64,000 nucleotides of DNA, taken from assembly GCF_910592395.1 (NCBI RefSeq), contig NC_088314.1, positions 13,454,001-13,518,000 of the forward strand. Direction: 5' to 3'. Positions within the stretch are counted from its first letter, which is position 1, and every line of letters begins with the position of its first letter. The notes below the pieces were generated by a model that worked only from the letters and a program-made list of their open reading frames with translations, did not search any database and was not told the origin of the DNA. The position numbers were made by a program, and so were the translations under genes. Of this stretch, positions 11,776-23,273 are shown piece after piece. This stretch comes from Lineus longissimus (lineage: Eukaryota; Nemertea; Pilidiophora; Heteronemertea; Lineidae).

Positions 11776-14296
11776 CCTTTAGCAAGGGGAGACCTGGGTG
11801 CAACACTTGTTTGTTATGGAGTTGAATGTTTTGGTTAGGGAACACCTAACTTTTAAAAGTATATTTCATAAGTGTATATTTTTTTACAACCATAGAATTT
11901 AGAACAGATGATGACATCATACCCTGAACAAACGTACATTTATCTCAACCCTAGCTGTAACAGATTTTGTTATGGAGTGAAATGTTAGGGAGTGGAGATT
12001 TTTACACAAAATGGCCTGTAGCCATTTAGCCTAAAGATAAAACTTAAACTAGCCTTTGGAAGATCGTGATCATTTATTATGCTGACCCAGACCCAATTTG
12101 TGTAATTCATGACTGAAACAGAAAACTCATATGAAAAACCAACTGTTAGCAATTTTTTGCCTCGTTAAAACACTAAAACTTATTCCGAGCTGAAGATCGT
12201 GCCATGTCCAAATTCTGGTTAAGTGTAACAAAAATAAAATCGTTTAAAATAAGGCCCCGGCAGTGGCCACCTCGGCAACGCTGGGCCTAATGGTAATAAG
12301 CTCATATGAAATTCCTCAAGTGGTGACTATTGCTCTGATGTCAACTGTGTCGCCTGTTCTCAAAACTTCATACTTTGTATTTTTTGGACGGCGAAATTGC
12401 ATCATCACAGAGATGATCCTGTGTCTCATGGATTTTAAGCCAGCTTCCTGACGCCGGAGTTATCAAAAGTGTAGCAATGCGTCACAACCAATGTAACGTC
12501 GCCTCAACAAGCACAGTAGCCAGCGATGTCAGACCTGTCACTTGAACAAAAACCATTGGACATTTCACATCGTAACCCCATTGATGAGCCTATATGATGC
12601 AAAACAAATGAGGCGAAACGCGTCTGGAGGTCTAATTAAAAAGTATCTACGTTTTAAGGAAATGTACACAGTGCTGCTTGTTCCCATATATTCATACTGG
12701 TTCTCAACTGTGTTCATAAAAATTACTTCATTTTGGTCAATTCCCTGCTTGTGAAATTACTTTGTTGAATGCCACTACATGACTTATGAGATGAAGGCTG
12801 CTATTGAACCTGATGGTGTGCTTTGTTCATAGCAAAAGCAGAGTGGCTGTCATTATTGGGAACTGCTGTAAACAGAGAAATCTGTCTTGTGTTTAAATTT
12901 CGTTTTTCAAAATTGAAATTACTGTTACTGTGTTCTCAAAATGTTCGATTAAAACTAAGGCTCAAGGCAAATGTGACCCATCACGGCAAACAAGGCGCAG
13001 AAGATAAACCTAAATGACACCATGAGATAATAGAAAAAATTGATGTACTCATATTTCACAAAAGGCAGACAACAATGAAAGCAACAACTGTCTGTCTCAA
13101 CCCGCCAAGCTCAGAGCAACATACGCCTGGTTTTGCTGTAACTGGTCACAAATGCCTTGAGCACATAATCCAAATTTATGTGGCTCCAGCTTCTACGAAT
13201 ATACTCATAGTCCGCAGTCAGCTTGTTTTTGTGTCAAAGGCATTTAATGATTCTCTAAATCAAGTTGCAGTTGGGGATTTAGGGTGTCTCAGCCTTGTCT
13301 TTTGATTACTGGAAAATGAATCCTGTTGAGGCTCAGCAGAGATCCTAAAGAAATTTGCTGAAATAATGCAGGAACAGGAATTGTGCATGACTTTTCTGTC
13401 ACAGTCTTTGTATTTACTTATTGACTTGTTTCCTAATATCCCAGTGAAACATGCATGTGGAGTCATTTTAATACCTCTGTGTATGGTTTCGTAACTAGAA
13501 TTAATGAGGATAGCATTATTGACAGATTTAGATAAAATTTGCACAATAGACGATGATGGTTTCCTAATGAGGAGCCACTCCGGAGTACTTGATAATTGCT
13601 GTATGCTGATATTAGAATACAATGGTTGGCAGTCTCTTTAGATTTATTTGTTCCACTGCCTTAAAGCTGGCATGCATGCATAAAAACCCAAGCAACCATA
13701 TTTGAAAACACTTACACCGAACCTCTGTGTTTCAAGCTTACCTCACGTATGATAGACTACTAGGAACAGTCTGCAGTGGTGAAACAGTATTCACTAAATG
13801 TGCTCCGGTGTGGAGCAACAATATGAGCGTCACTTCACACATATTCAGCAAAATGACTAGTTCTTGATGGATTTTAGGTCTGAAAACAGAAACAAATAAG
13901 AAAATTTTAACCCTTTCGCTGCGAGTGCCATTTCTCTGGAAAAAAGTTTTTGAAATCAATGCTTTCGAATTTAGTAAAATACCTTTATGCTATCTAAAAG
14001 CAGGAGGAAAAATTAATACAATGAGTTTACTTTCTGAGGCTACCTCCTCCAAATATTATTTTCTTTGTTTTTGAAAGTACTCCCAGGAGCTCATAGTGGG
14101 GAACCTCATATGTCACGATTCAGTGGCTAGGGAGGGTATCGTGGCCTACGAAATGATACACAAAGTCATGGGAAGCTTGCAGCGGATTAGCAAATAGCTA
14201 TTCAGTGGCATCTGTATGTGAGTCAGTCAGTCAGTCCATCTGTCCAACATCTGAACGACATCTGCCCGACATTTTGAAACCATAGTTTTCAGACAT
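11776..14296. other. no recognisable feature
   Basis: No supported gene. A ttaaccctttcgctgcgagtg motif at about 13,907 resembles one end of a TTAA-type element, but no partner end was found. Several ORFs of 60-120 codons lack motifs or splice context. Confidence 0.4.
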
Positions 14297-14356
14297 TCAA
14301 TCAATCAATCAATCAATGGTGGCATTTATAAAGCGCTCCAATTACTCAGCGTGTGG

Positions 14357-14920
14357 TCATTCCGGAGCACTTTTTTCCCAAAAGGCAACTGCAAAAAGGT
14401 GGGCCGTTAGGAAGGACTTGAAAGTCTGGAGGGAATCAATGTTACGGAGCTTTTGCGGCAGCTGGTTCCACAGTTTTGGAGCAGCTACCGCAAAGGAACA
14501 ACCACAAAGAGTCTGGCACTTGAACTGAGGAACCTCAAGGAACATCGCAGATCCTTTGGTGATCGATCCTCTTTAATTGAATCATGGATCTGAGATATTC
14601 TGGAGCCTCCCCAGTCAAGCACTTGAACACCAAGAGCAGAATCTTGTACTGGATCCTGAGCTTGACTGGTAGCCAGTGCAGGTGAACCAGCAGAGGGGAA
14701 ATATGGTCAAACTTTCCAACCAAACACACAACTCTTGCAGCAGAGTTGAAAACCTGTTGGATTCAGTTCGAAAACTTGGGGGGATACCATTTAGGACAGC
14801 ATTACAATAGTCTGGGTGGGTGATGATAAAAGCATGTACCAAGGTCTTAGTGGATTTTTCCGACAGAAAGGTTCGGCTTTGTCGTATACAATAGAGACCA
14901 TCCATAGTAGGCCTTGGCAC
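14357..14920 (-). pseudogene. LINE ORF2 C-terminal fragments
   Basis: Three overlapping frames together carry the typical LINE C-terminal region. HPDYCNAVLNGIP lies at 14,615-14,920, LHWLPVKLRIQYKILLL at 14,535-14,729 and the PKLWNQLPQKLRNIDSL end at 14,357-14,545. At least two frame changes separate them. Confidence 0.85.
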
Positions 14921-15132
14921 ATACTTTGTTTACGTGTGTCCCCATGGACATGTTGCAATCATGCACCGAGATTGCGTACACATTGGACTGGTTGGATATC
15001 TGTCCCTCCAACCTTTATTGATGCAATCCTCACCTTTACAAGCTGCTATCGTGTGCCAAAGATGGCAATCTCAGTTTTAGTGTCATTGATCATGACTTCA
15101 TTTTCATTATACCATGCTCTAACTTTAATTAT

Positions 15133-15648
15133 TCATCGCTCAATGGCTTCCACTGCTTCAGTCTGGCATCCAAGTTGCGTTGGTTTAAAGGCAAGGTACC
15201 ACTGATTGTCATCTGAGAAACTGTGGGCAAAGGGTAGATATTTTGAGATGAGACTGTACAATCTTGAAACATAAGAGAGAAAAAGCACAGGGCCCAGACA
15301 GCTTCCCTGCGGCATGCCACATCTAAGCATAAAGTCCCCCGACTCTCCCCCCTTCAGAACCACGTGTTGCCTCCGGTCTCTCAGGTAACAACTTAGCCAG
15401 CCCTGGGCACTACCACCCACCCCAAAGTCAATGTTCAAAGTCTCCAGAAGCCTAGAAGTGTCTACAGTATTGAATTCTCCAAGAGCACAACTTCTTGTTT
15501 GTTTATCCATGCTCATGAGAATGTCATTTTGAACTTTGTCTAGAGCAGTTACAGGTGAGTGGTTCTTCCTATAGGTTGATTGCATTATAGGCAGTGGAGC
15601 TAATGACTCGCTATGTGCAACGAGTTGTTGGACCACAGCTTTCTCCAC
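15133..15648 (-). pseudogene. LINE reverse transcriptase, palm fragment
   Basis: A 171-codon open stretch holding the palm domain. The motif A region reads FNTVDTSRLL where active LINEs have an FDTVDH-like core, so the catalytic aspartate has decayed to Asn. GMPQGSCLGPVLFL is the conserved motif B. The YADD box is eroded to FSDD. The upstream neighbour at 15,648-16,100 lies in another frame and continues the same protein toward the N-terminus. The 3' neighbour frames (14,357-14,920) hold the C-terminal domain. Loss of the motif A aspartate indicates an inactive enzyme. Confidence 0.85.
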
Positions 15649-16100
15649 TAATTTTGAGTAGAGCTCAGATAACTTACAGGTCTATAGCTCGAGAAGACCA
15701 GATCAAGTCCTGACTTCTTAAGAATTGGTGTGAGAAGAGCTGTCTTCCACTGGTCAGGTACCAGGCCTGACTTAAGAGGCCAATTGACCATCTCAGTGAT
15801 AGTCGGAGCAAGGTCACTGACTGTTTGCTTTAGGAGCCAGGTCGGGATAGGATCGAAACCACATGAAGCATTCGAAGAGCTCATAATGATCCGTCGTACC
15901 TCATCTTCTGTAAGAGATGAGAAGGCCTCAAGAGTGGCCAAGGGCTGTGATGTCACAGCCACAGTTGGTGCCACAGTTGGTGCCACGTTGATGTTGTGGA
16001 TGTTGTCTCTGATGAGGTCAGTCTTGCGCACAAAGAATTCATCGAAATCATTAGCTATTTGTTGGAGAAGTAGACCTGAGTAAACTCTGATCAGAAACAA
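15648..16100 (-). pseudogene. LINE reverse transcriptase, N-proximal fragment
   Basis: 150 codons upstream of the palm fragment. They include a linker with repeated APTVAP residues, then SLTEDEVRRIIMSSSNASCG and the PDQWKTALLTPILKKSG segment that begins the LINE reverse-transcriptase domain. It ends in a stop after SYRPVSYLS, and the frame continues in the downstream fragment. No endonuclease domain is visible beyond 16,100, so the insertion is 5'-truncated or its 5' part has decayed. Confidence 0.8.
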
Positions 16101-16828
16101 AAAATCAGCGCAATTCGACCTAAATTGAGCTGTAAATTACAAAGAATTCTTTTGTCGCTTTATTCCAGTAGATAGAAGCTTGAAATAAAATTGAAGAGGT
16201 CTGCAAAATATAGAGGTTTTGATGTAAGATAAATTAGTTTCGATTTATGTCACCAGTTGGCGGTATTAGGCAAGGGTGTAAGTTGGCACATTGTCAGCCA
16301 TGTTTGAATTTTGCGGTTCACTCATTACCTCGGAATCTCCAGCATCGTCATGGTGCACAGTTATGTTCTGTGCGCCTGAAGCTGCATTTTGACATCGGCC
16401 ATTTTGGTTGGAGTGAAGCGATGATAGAATAAATTAGAAGGAATTTAATCCCTTCAAATCAATGGTACAAGTCAGTCGTTGGCTCAACGCACGAGGTGAG
16501 ATGTCTAGATTAGATTCTTGTGATTGGTTTGAGGTTATCAGTTTTATCTCATTGCTGATAGTTTCACAAAATTTTGAGCTTTGAATGGTAGGCGACAGTG
16601 CATCAAGATATTATTTGTCACCACCTACATTTCAAAGGAAATTATATAAAGGTACTGACTACATTTACTGGTTGTCCCTAGGTTATGACCATGCATCTAC
16701 CTGACTGATTTGCCTCGATCTGATTTTAAAGGTCCAAACTGCAGTCATTTGTAGTCAACTGGGTTGTGACCTTGCATCAACTGGGTTGTCTCGGTCCAAG
16801 AAATCAGCTGAGCGTCAAGCACTCTGGC
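16101..16828. other. no recognisable feature
   Basis: No coding or repeat signal that I can support. It may include the decayed 5' side of the neighbouring LINE. Confidence 0.35.
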
Positions 16829-17578
16829 TTTTTTGGCTCACCGGTAAGGTGAGTCTATACGACACCGCAGTGTCCGTTGTCATGTTAAACTACCGACTGC
16901 TCAGTCCCCCCCCCATGCCAGGAGATCTCTGACACTGAATTTCGGTCTGATCTGATTCTTGACTTGGCGACCAGGGGCAAAAAGTGTGATATCACTCTTA
17001 CAAGTGACTTGTTTTCGGTCCCTTTGTGGTGCAAACCAATTTTAATTCGATTCAGGTAATTTGTCTTTGCTCACTCATGCATAAAAAGCTGGGTGTGAAA
17101 TTTTGTGCAGATATGCATTAAACTCCTACCTGATATTTTCCAAAAATATAAAGTGCTAATTTGGGGGTAATTTATCAAACTGTATACTTTTTTTGATACA
17201 CCCTGTATTCGCAGAGGTCAAATGGCATAAAATACCCTTTTGTGTGTAAATATGACCACATCACATATTTTGCGGGTTTTGATTGACCTACTTAGAAGGT
17301 TACGGACATCAAGTGGCGTAAATTGGCCGTTTGAGTGTAACTATGGCACGTTTCTGAACCACTTAAACTATGAACTTGAAATTTGATACACATGATTTCC
17401 TAGGTCAGATAACCTATGATGCTGATTTTCGGTCTGATCTGATATTCTCCACTTGGCCACCGGGGATGGGGCAAGACTGAAAAGGTACAAAGTGCAATAT
17501 CTCGCTTATTATTGACTTGTTTTCAATAATATTTATATGATAGGTAATCCTAAAAAGGATACATCACATATCATGCGC
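16829..17578 (+). repeat. R310 element, right-truncated
   Basis: Starts with ttttttggctcacc, followed by a short hairpin (CTCACC..GGTGAG) and gacaccgcagtgtccgt, as in the copies at 33,472 and 53,372. The ordered blocks (gaatttcggtctgatctg, acttggcgaccaggggc, gtaaattggccgtttgagtg) follow. It ends abruptly at acatcacatatcatgcg without the terminal ggtgagc block. Confidence 0.75.
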
Positions 17579-18500
17579 CATGAGCGCTCTTATCGGGTAC
17601 TGAACTTCCACTGCTCCATAACTGAAGAGCAACAGCACATAAATTCAAATACAGTACTCGAAGAGCAGCACCTAGTTTCGCTGGCTTCCAAATGATTGGA
17701 TATCGCCCAAGACAGCCTTCCAAATAAGGCCACCCTACTATGAATTTCATTCACCTGAACTTGGCTCTCTGCCAAATATCAGAGATGGCATGACAAAGCC
17801 GAGCAACGTCGCGCTTCCAGGTTACGATGCTACATTACGCTAATGATGATGCATACAAATTGACTGCATGGAAGCATTTGTTTATGATTTTCCAGATGGG
17901 CCATGCATTTGGTGCGTGACTAGCGCTCATGATTTGCACACCGTCAGTGGGATATCACTAGGCGGTGTCAGAATGCTTCACCTCAGTGTACTCGGCAGTG
18001 TCGGATATATTTATTAGGTTCGATTGTGGCGTCTTGACCTCCCGGTGGGTGGAATAGGTGCTTTGATAAATGAAAGTTAAACTAAAAAACAATTGCAAGT
18101 TGAATAGCTGGATGGCAACATGATCGTAGGCAGGTGTAGACGAAGTGATTAAGTGTTTTTTCTTAACGGCGTGGCAGATTTTTTATTGTGGCGGTACAGT
18201 TTCAATTGGGCGATATATGTCCATATCCCCTTGAAAACGGCCTGTGGAGAAGGCTGGGTGAGACAAAAATACTCCTTGAAAGTGAATGCTTTTGGCTCAT
18301 TAGGAACAACTGGCCATAACATTAGTATGAAGGACCTGTGTCTCCTTGCCCTTAACCTGAGGATAAAGCTATAGAACTCCTCCTTGACTGGGAGAATGAG
18401 TCTCAGATTCTTTAAGAAAATGCCTGTTCACATGATGACCATCAATCTCGTTCACTTTGATTGTCTTTCCGCTTGATTATTCTGGTTTCTTGCCCGCCAG
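17579..18500. other. no recognisable feature
   Basis: Short ORFs only. No motif or repeat was identified. Confidence 0.35.
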
Positions 18501-18572
18501 TTGAATGTAATCCTGTTTCCGATAATCAGATAAAGAAATTACTGGAGCGTGCTTACCTTGGACAACTTGTCA
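18501..18572 (+). other. candidate 72-nt internal exon, unassigned
   Basis: A pyrimidine-rich acceptor (..ggtttcttgcccgccag) is followed by 24 codons' worth of protein-like sequence, including NQIKKLLERAYLG, and then a donor (ca/gtatga). Both boundaries are phase 1, so the exon would be cassette-like. The open frame runs on past the donor to 18,718. It does not fit the phase needed just upstream of the IMMP2L exon at 25,033. I do not recognise a family. Confidence 0.2.
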
Positions 18573-18740
18573 GTATGAGATATGGAAGGGGGAAATCAAG
18601 TATTGAGGGATATATTGGGTTATTCAGAAAAAAAAACCTGCGGTTTTTTAAAGATGTATATCTGAGAGATGGATGCAAAGAAAGTATCTACAATGTGTGC
18701 TCATCTAGAAACAACTAAAACAAACATCTCATTTAAATTT

Positions 18741-18826
18741 CAGGACGAAAACTTAAACTAAAAACGGAAAACACATATACGTCCTGAACTAACGACTACA
18801 TCCTCTCCAAATATTTATTACAGGTA
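18741..18826 (+). repeat. R310 fragment, left of a nested MITE
   Basis: Resembles the part of an R310 unit that runs acggaaaac..cctgaactaacgac..atccttctcc-like..tttattacaggta. It continues directly into 19,320 once the MITE at 18,827-19,317 is removed. Confidence 0.65.
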
Positions 18827-19317
18827 CAGTACCACCTCGAAATAACGGACACTGATGGGACTGGGTATTGATATCCGTAATAGAGAGGTGTTCCTGATAG
18901 GAAGGTTATGCCATTATTGCCGTCCAATATGTGGATTCATGTGTATGTTGCATATGCATGAGGGAGGTCATGACTCATGGAGGTTCCAATGAGTAGGGGA
19001 ATTTTGATAAAAACAAATCCCGTTTGATTATCATGTAATTAAATGATATTTTCATGCGCATTTGAGGTTACTTCATTGTCATCGGACCAAACCTGTTCAG
19101 TAGTGGTATTGGTTTACCTTGTCCGTTTTTGCGTGTTTTGTGTGTACATGTGTCTGTGCATCTGACGGAAGCAATTACTCAGATGTGTAGTTGTATTGGT
19201 GTCATATTACTGTGGGATTGGGGGAGGGGCGGACTAGGTGCCTAGCCTTTTAACGGACATGTCTGTTTTGTGAAGGTGTCCCTATGGCAGAGGTGACAGC
19301 AAGGGCAGGTTCTACTG
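18827..19317. mobile_element. pogo-like MITE (491 bp) nested in an R310 repeat
   Basis: Ends are CAGTACCACCTCGAAATAAC and, inverted, GGGCAGGTTCTACTG, with TA on both sides (18,825-18,826 and 19,318-19,319). The flanks join as acaggTActtctgataaggat, which matches uninterrupted R310 units such as the one near 7,860. This gives an empty-site comparison and supports a TA duplication. No coding capacity. Confidence 0.8.
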
Positions 19318-19775
19318 TACTTCTGATAAGGATAAATGTTAGAGTCCCATGTTTTTTTATTTTGCTTTTTTTCCCCAGGTCACAAGGTGATCATTAGGTT
19401 GTAACTATGACACATTTCTTAACCGCAGTGACTATCAATCACAAATGTGGTACACATGTATCCCTTGGTAAGATGATATCAGGAACTGAAGTTCAGTCTC
19501 ATCTGATTCATCATTTGACCACCAGGGGGCCAAATCTAAAGTTCTGAAAAATGACACTCCTTACTTGCCCGATTGCTACCAATTTTGTATCATCGGTACA
19601 TCTAACCTCCATACAGTATACGCTACCAGGGTTTTTGATTTCACCTGTTTTTCAAGGTCACAGGGGTCAAATTTGCAAAATTGTCCTTTCTGCTATAAGC
19701 TCTACCACAATTATTTACCTAAAAATCAATCCGATAAGCACAATGGCCCCAGGCCATTTATTTGATGGTTATTAT
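19318..19775 (+). repeat. R310 fragment, right of the nested MITE
   Basis: Carries tgacacatttcttaaccgc, gaccaccagggggcc, cttgcccgattgctaccaattt, gatttcacctgtttttcaaggtcac and a degraded terminal block, gataagcacaatggcccc. This ends the element interrupted at 18,827. Confidence 0.7.
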
Positions 19776-20164
19776 AAAAATGAAACATTATTGATGACGT
19801 ATACTCTATGAGGTGTTTATGGCCAGTTATTATCGCCTCATCTGGCCAAATGCGCAATCAATTCAGGCTAAAAACGGGTCACACTGAATGCGCAGTAATG
19901 ATACGCCATCTATAATTAGATTGCTGAACTCATTCCCGTGCTTAATCCAAGATGGATGCACCCATGAGAGTAAACCGTGGCGATTGAAATTATGAAAATA
20001 ATCATTTTTATCAGCAATTAATGACAATCATGTATTTTCGGTTGAATGGACAATGGCAACGTCGGAGGATGCTGAGGTTGCATCATTTGGGTGAGCTACG
20101 CTTGGCTCGAATATGAGCGGAAGATGAAGTAACGCTGTGCGCATGCACAGTGCGATTGCAGTGC
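19776..20164. other. no recognisable feature
   Basis: No gene or repeat supported. Confidence 0.35.
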
Positions 20165-20828
20165 TTAACTCCTTCAGTGCCATACCCGTCGATCGACGGA
20201 CAAGAAAGTGCATCCATTGTGTGCCAAATCCGTTGATCGACGGATAGGGTTGGTTTTGGTATACAACTTTAGGTTCCAAAGCTCAATAAATGCAAGCTCT
20301 GTCCTGGCCTTAGTGAAACAGACGACAGATTCGGGTCGCAGTGCATCTTGGGTCAGTATGATTAGCAGAAAGGGCGGGCAGGAAGGCCACGCTTCATGCG
20401 TTTCCAGCTGAAAAAGTCGCATAATTTTTGGCGAATTCTATTCAGTCTCAGAAAACGATCCTTCCCCAAGTGATTCTGTGGATTCAGATGGGCCTCCTCA
20501 GGTAAATCATGATGAATAGATAGACTGAGATGTTATGATTATGAAAGTAACAAGTGGTTTTAGGAGGTCCTCAAGGTGACCTATACATATTTGTGTCAAG
20601 TCGAAGTGCAAAATACCCCTTTGCCCTGGTGATTTCCTCAATATCTCCCATACCCAAACTAAATATTACTATGTTAGATGACTGTTAGGCGAAACAGTAA
20701 AACATTTTTGGTGAAAATATCTTTTTTAATCGTATTTGTTTTGAATTTTACAAAATCTTGAAATGCCTGCGTTTTCCTGGCATTCTTGCGGCCCATAATT
20801 AGAAAAACTCCGGGACTGAAAGAGTTAA
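20165..20828. mobile_element. TTAA-flanked inverted-repeat element (piggyBac-like MITE, 664 bp)
   Basis: TTAA bounds both ends (20,165-20,168 and 20,825-20,828). The termini are CTCCTTCAGTGCC and, inverted on the right, CTCTTTCAGTCCC. The perfect palindrome CCGTCGATCGACGG lies at 20,186-20,199, and a one-mismatch copy is at 20,230-20,243, both close to the left end. TTAA targets are used by piggyBac and Kolobok superfamilies. No transposase is present. Short termini make the superfamily call tentative. Confidence 0.6.
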
Positions 20829-21225
20829 TGTTTATTAGGCGTGCCACACTACGAATTCCAAAGATATGGCAGCGGGTTCAATGCAGCTTGGCCACAGTGA
20901 CTTCGTTGATGCATATTAAATAACAGTATTTGTTATAACGGTTTGAAACGGTTCAAGCCAGCTTTGGTGTGACACCCCAATGCGTATTAAAGTTTTAATG
21001 CGCAGTCAATTCGTATTAAAACGCTTGTGTGACCACAGCACTAGTATAGTTGGCTGGCTGGATTGGGCCTCAGGTTTCCATTTTTTCAGATATCAAAATA
21101 TCTCGATGATATTTTGAATATCACACGACACTGACACCTTTGTGGGGAAATATGACTTGTAATACCACCATTGGATGATGAAGACCTCTTCGTTGCTGTT
21201 AATTGCACTAAACATGGAGATTATA
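20829..21225. other. no recognisable feature
   Basis: No gene or repeat supported. Confidence 0.35.
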
Positions 21226-21618
21226 GCCGCGCGTACACCACCTGAAAATTTACCACCAATCTTGGTTCGCAAATCAATGCCGCACCATTGAAAATCCACC
21301 AAGCGCGTACACCACCACTGCAGCTAGTTATGAAATCCGGCAACAGATGGCGCGCAAACAATAAATTGCATGCACAGAAAGTGCCATTTCGAAAGCGCCG
21401 CCTGCCGCCGAACCATCTAACTAGCTAATTGCCGATCCATTAGCGCGTACACCACGATAAAGCCGAGCTTTTAACAAGCCGGGCGAATTTGGACCATCAA
21501 GCTTGATGGGACTAATTCGCCCAGCAATTTGTACCAGCAATGGATTGCCGAACAAATTTGTCGCGGCAATGTGGTGGTGTACGTGCAATTGGTCCACCAA
21601 TATTTCGTGGTGTACGCG
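21226..21618. repeat. palindromic repeat with iterated gcgtacaccac motifs
   Basis: The motif gcg(c)gtacaccac occurs in direct orientation at about 21,227, 21,303 and 21,443. It occurs inverted at about 21,571 (gtggtgtacgtgc) and 21,608 (cgtggtgtacgcgc). The outermost copies are inverted relative to each other and continue into related sequence (taccaccaat / attggtccaccaa). This is compatible with a small inverted-repeat transposon with subterminal repeats. No coding capacity. Confidence 0.5.
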
Positions 21619-21737
21619 CAACTAGTATAGCAAAATAACAAATTTGACTAATACCTCAAAATAACAATGACACAGAGATGTGGAGTGATGCCAGTTTTGC
21701 CAGTAAATTGTCTAGGTCCATAAACGTATGGTTGGAA

Positions 21738-22200
21738 CTTGTTGCTTGCCGGTAACCAAAGTTATCCATGGTAAAGAGTGTGACAGACAAAACATGAACC
21801 TAGTTGTTAAAATCAATTTTACCATGACCTGGGTATTTGGGACCGGATTTGATGATTGTTGCTTGCCGGTAACCTAAGTTATCCATGGTAAAGAGTGTGA
21901 CAGACAAAACATCAACCTTTGTTAAAATCAATTTTACCATGACCTGGGTATCTAGGACCGGAATTGATAATTGTTGCTTGCCGGTAACCTAAGTTATCCA
22001 TGGTGAAGAGTGTGACAGACAAAATATTAACTTTGTTGAAATCTATTTTACCATGACCTGGGTATCTGGGACCGGAATTGATGATTGTTGCTTGCCGGTA
22101 ACCTAAGCTATCCATGGTAAAGAGTGTGACAGACAAAACATCAACCTTTGTTAAAATCTATTTTACCATGACCTTGGTATCTGGGGCCGGAATTGATGAT
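21738..22200 (+). repeat. tandem array, about four units of 115 bp
   Basis: Each unit runs ttgcttgccggtaacc..gttatccatggtaaagagtg..tgacagacaaaac..aaaatc(a/t)attttaccatgacc..gggaccgg. Starts are near 21,741, 21,861, 21,975 and 22,089. Copies differ at only a few positions, so the array is fairly young. The spurious ORF it creates is internally repetitive and was not called. Confidence 0.85.
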
Positions 22201-23270
22201 GCTATGGTGTTGCTTTGGTCAAGTTACATGAGGAGTAGGTCACCTATACAGGGTTGTAACTGCTACAGAGGCAGAGTTATAGGGTGTGACAAAATCCAAC
22301 ATCTATCATGGTCACTTATCATGCCAAGCCGGCAGCCATTGAGATTAGTATCAAAGGAGTGCCTTCACTGTCGACACAAGCAAAGTATGTCAAGAAATCT
22401 TTCTACATCGCTTGCTGAGGAGATTTCTATGGAAAATGAGATTGTTGCTTTGGCTAGTGGTCATGAGTAAGTTCTCCACCATGCAGAGAAAGATATCTGA
22501 TGCAAATTGTCACCAGGGAGAAAGCAGACATAGTCTAGATTCGTTAAATCACACCCTAACACTGCCACACCATAGGAACTTTTTTGCAAAACTAAAGGGT
22601 CTAGAAATAATAAAATTCTAAGAAAATGTCTATCAGATCAGTGTAGCCTGCCTAGTTTGAACTTCAGAAACAACAACAAACAAATGGTTTTCTGAAAATT
22701 TTCTTTCAATCATGTCAAAATTTATCTTTCAATTAAAATTTAATTCATTCCCAGCTCATTGTCATTGACAATTTTCAGCAATAAACACTGTCATGTTGAT
22801 ATCACCAGAGAAGACTCCATGAGCCTTTTGCTGGAAGCCATTAGCAGAGGTTAATGGCTGCAGTGACAATCCTTACTTCCTTTGTTTGCATTAAATGTAG
22901 ACCAAACTCCCCAGAGAAGTTTAAAAAGCAGCTTCTCACATATCCATTAGAGCACTCTTGCTGGGTCCTGATCTGAATGTGATATCAAAAATTCGTGACT
23001 GAAATGTGCTCCAGTTCAACGACAGGCTCAGCAGTAGACAAACTTAGTGGAGTAGTTCAGGCTGGTTCATTGATTTGACATACTGAAATAAACCATTTTG
23101 CAGAGCATATAGGGTCTGAAACATGTTTAAGTAGATGAGGTGGTTGATTGATGAAAAACAATAAAATAATCCTTCTTCATAGCATACATGTTTTCGGGCC
23201 CGAAAATGGTGAAAATGGGATTATGAGGTTTGTTAGGTCTCCTGTGGGGAGCTTAAATGATACTCTCCCT
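22201..23270. other. no recognisable feature
   Basis: A plus-strand open stretch (to 22,470) follows the tandem array but begins inside it and has no motif or splice support. Otherwise featureless. Confidence 0.35.
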
Positions 23271-23273
23271 CTG

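Larger units (their letters stand above)
14297..16100 (-). mobile_element. decayed LINE, CR1/L2-like, 5'-truncated
   Basis: Read on the minus strand, the pieces run in the order of a LINE reverse transcriptase. They are a thumb-proximal segment (15,648-16,100, with CGFDPIPTWLLK and FSSYRPVSYLS), the fingers-palm segment (15,133-15,648) and the C-terminal region (14,357-14,920, with LHWLPVKLRIQYKILLL and LWNQLPQKLRNIDSL). The 3' end carries a short ATTG microsatellite (plus strand aatc repeats, 14,297-14,317), a common LINE tail in this clade. Frames shift several times, so the copy is inactive. Confidence 0.9.

Noticed and set aside
13900-13930. ttaaccctttcgctgcgagtg as a piggyBac-like end
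   Set aside because: No inverted partner end or second TTAA was found within several kilobases.
15730-16083. Plus-strand 117-codon ORF
   Set aside because: Antisense shadow of the LINE reverse transcriptase.
21912-22136. Minus-strand ORF with an internal peptide duplication
   Set aside because: The duplication is just the 115-bp DNA tandem repeat.
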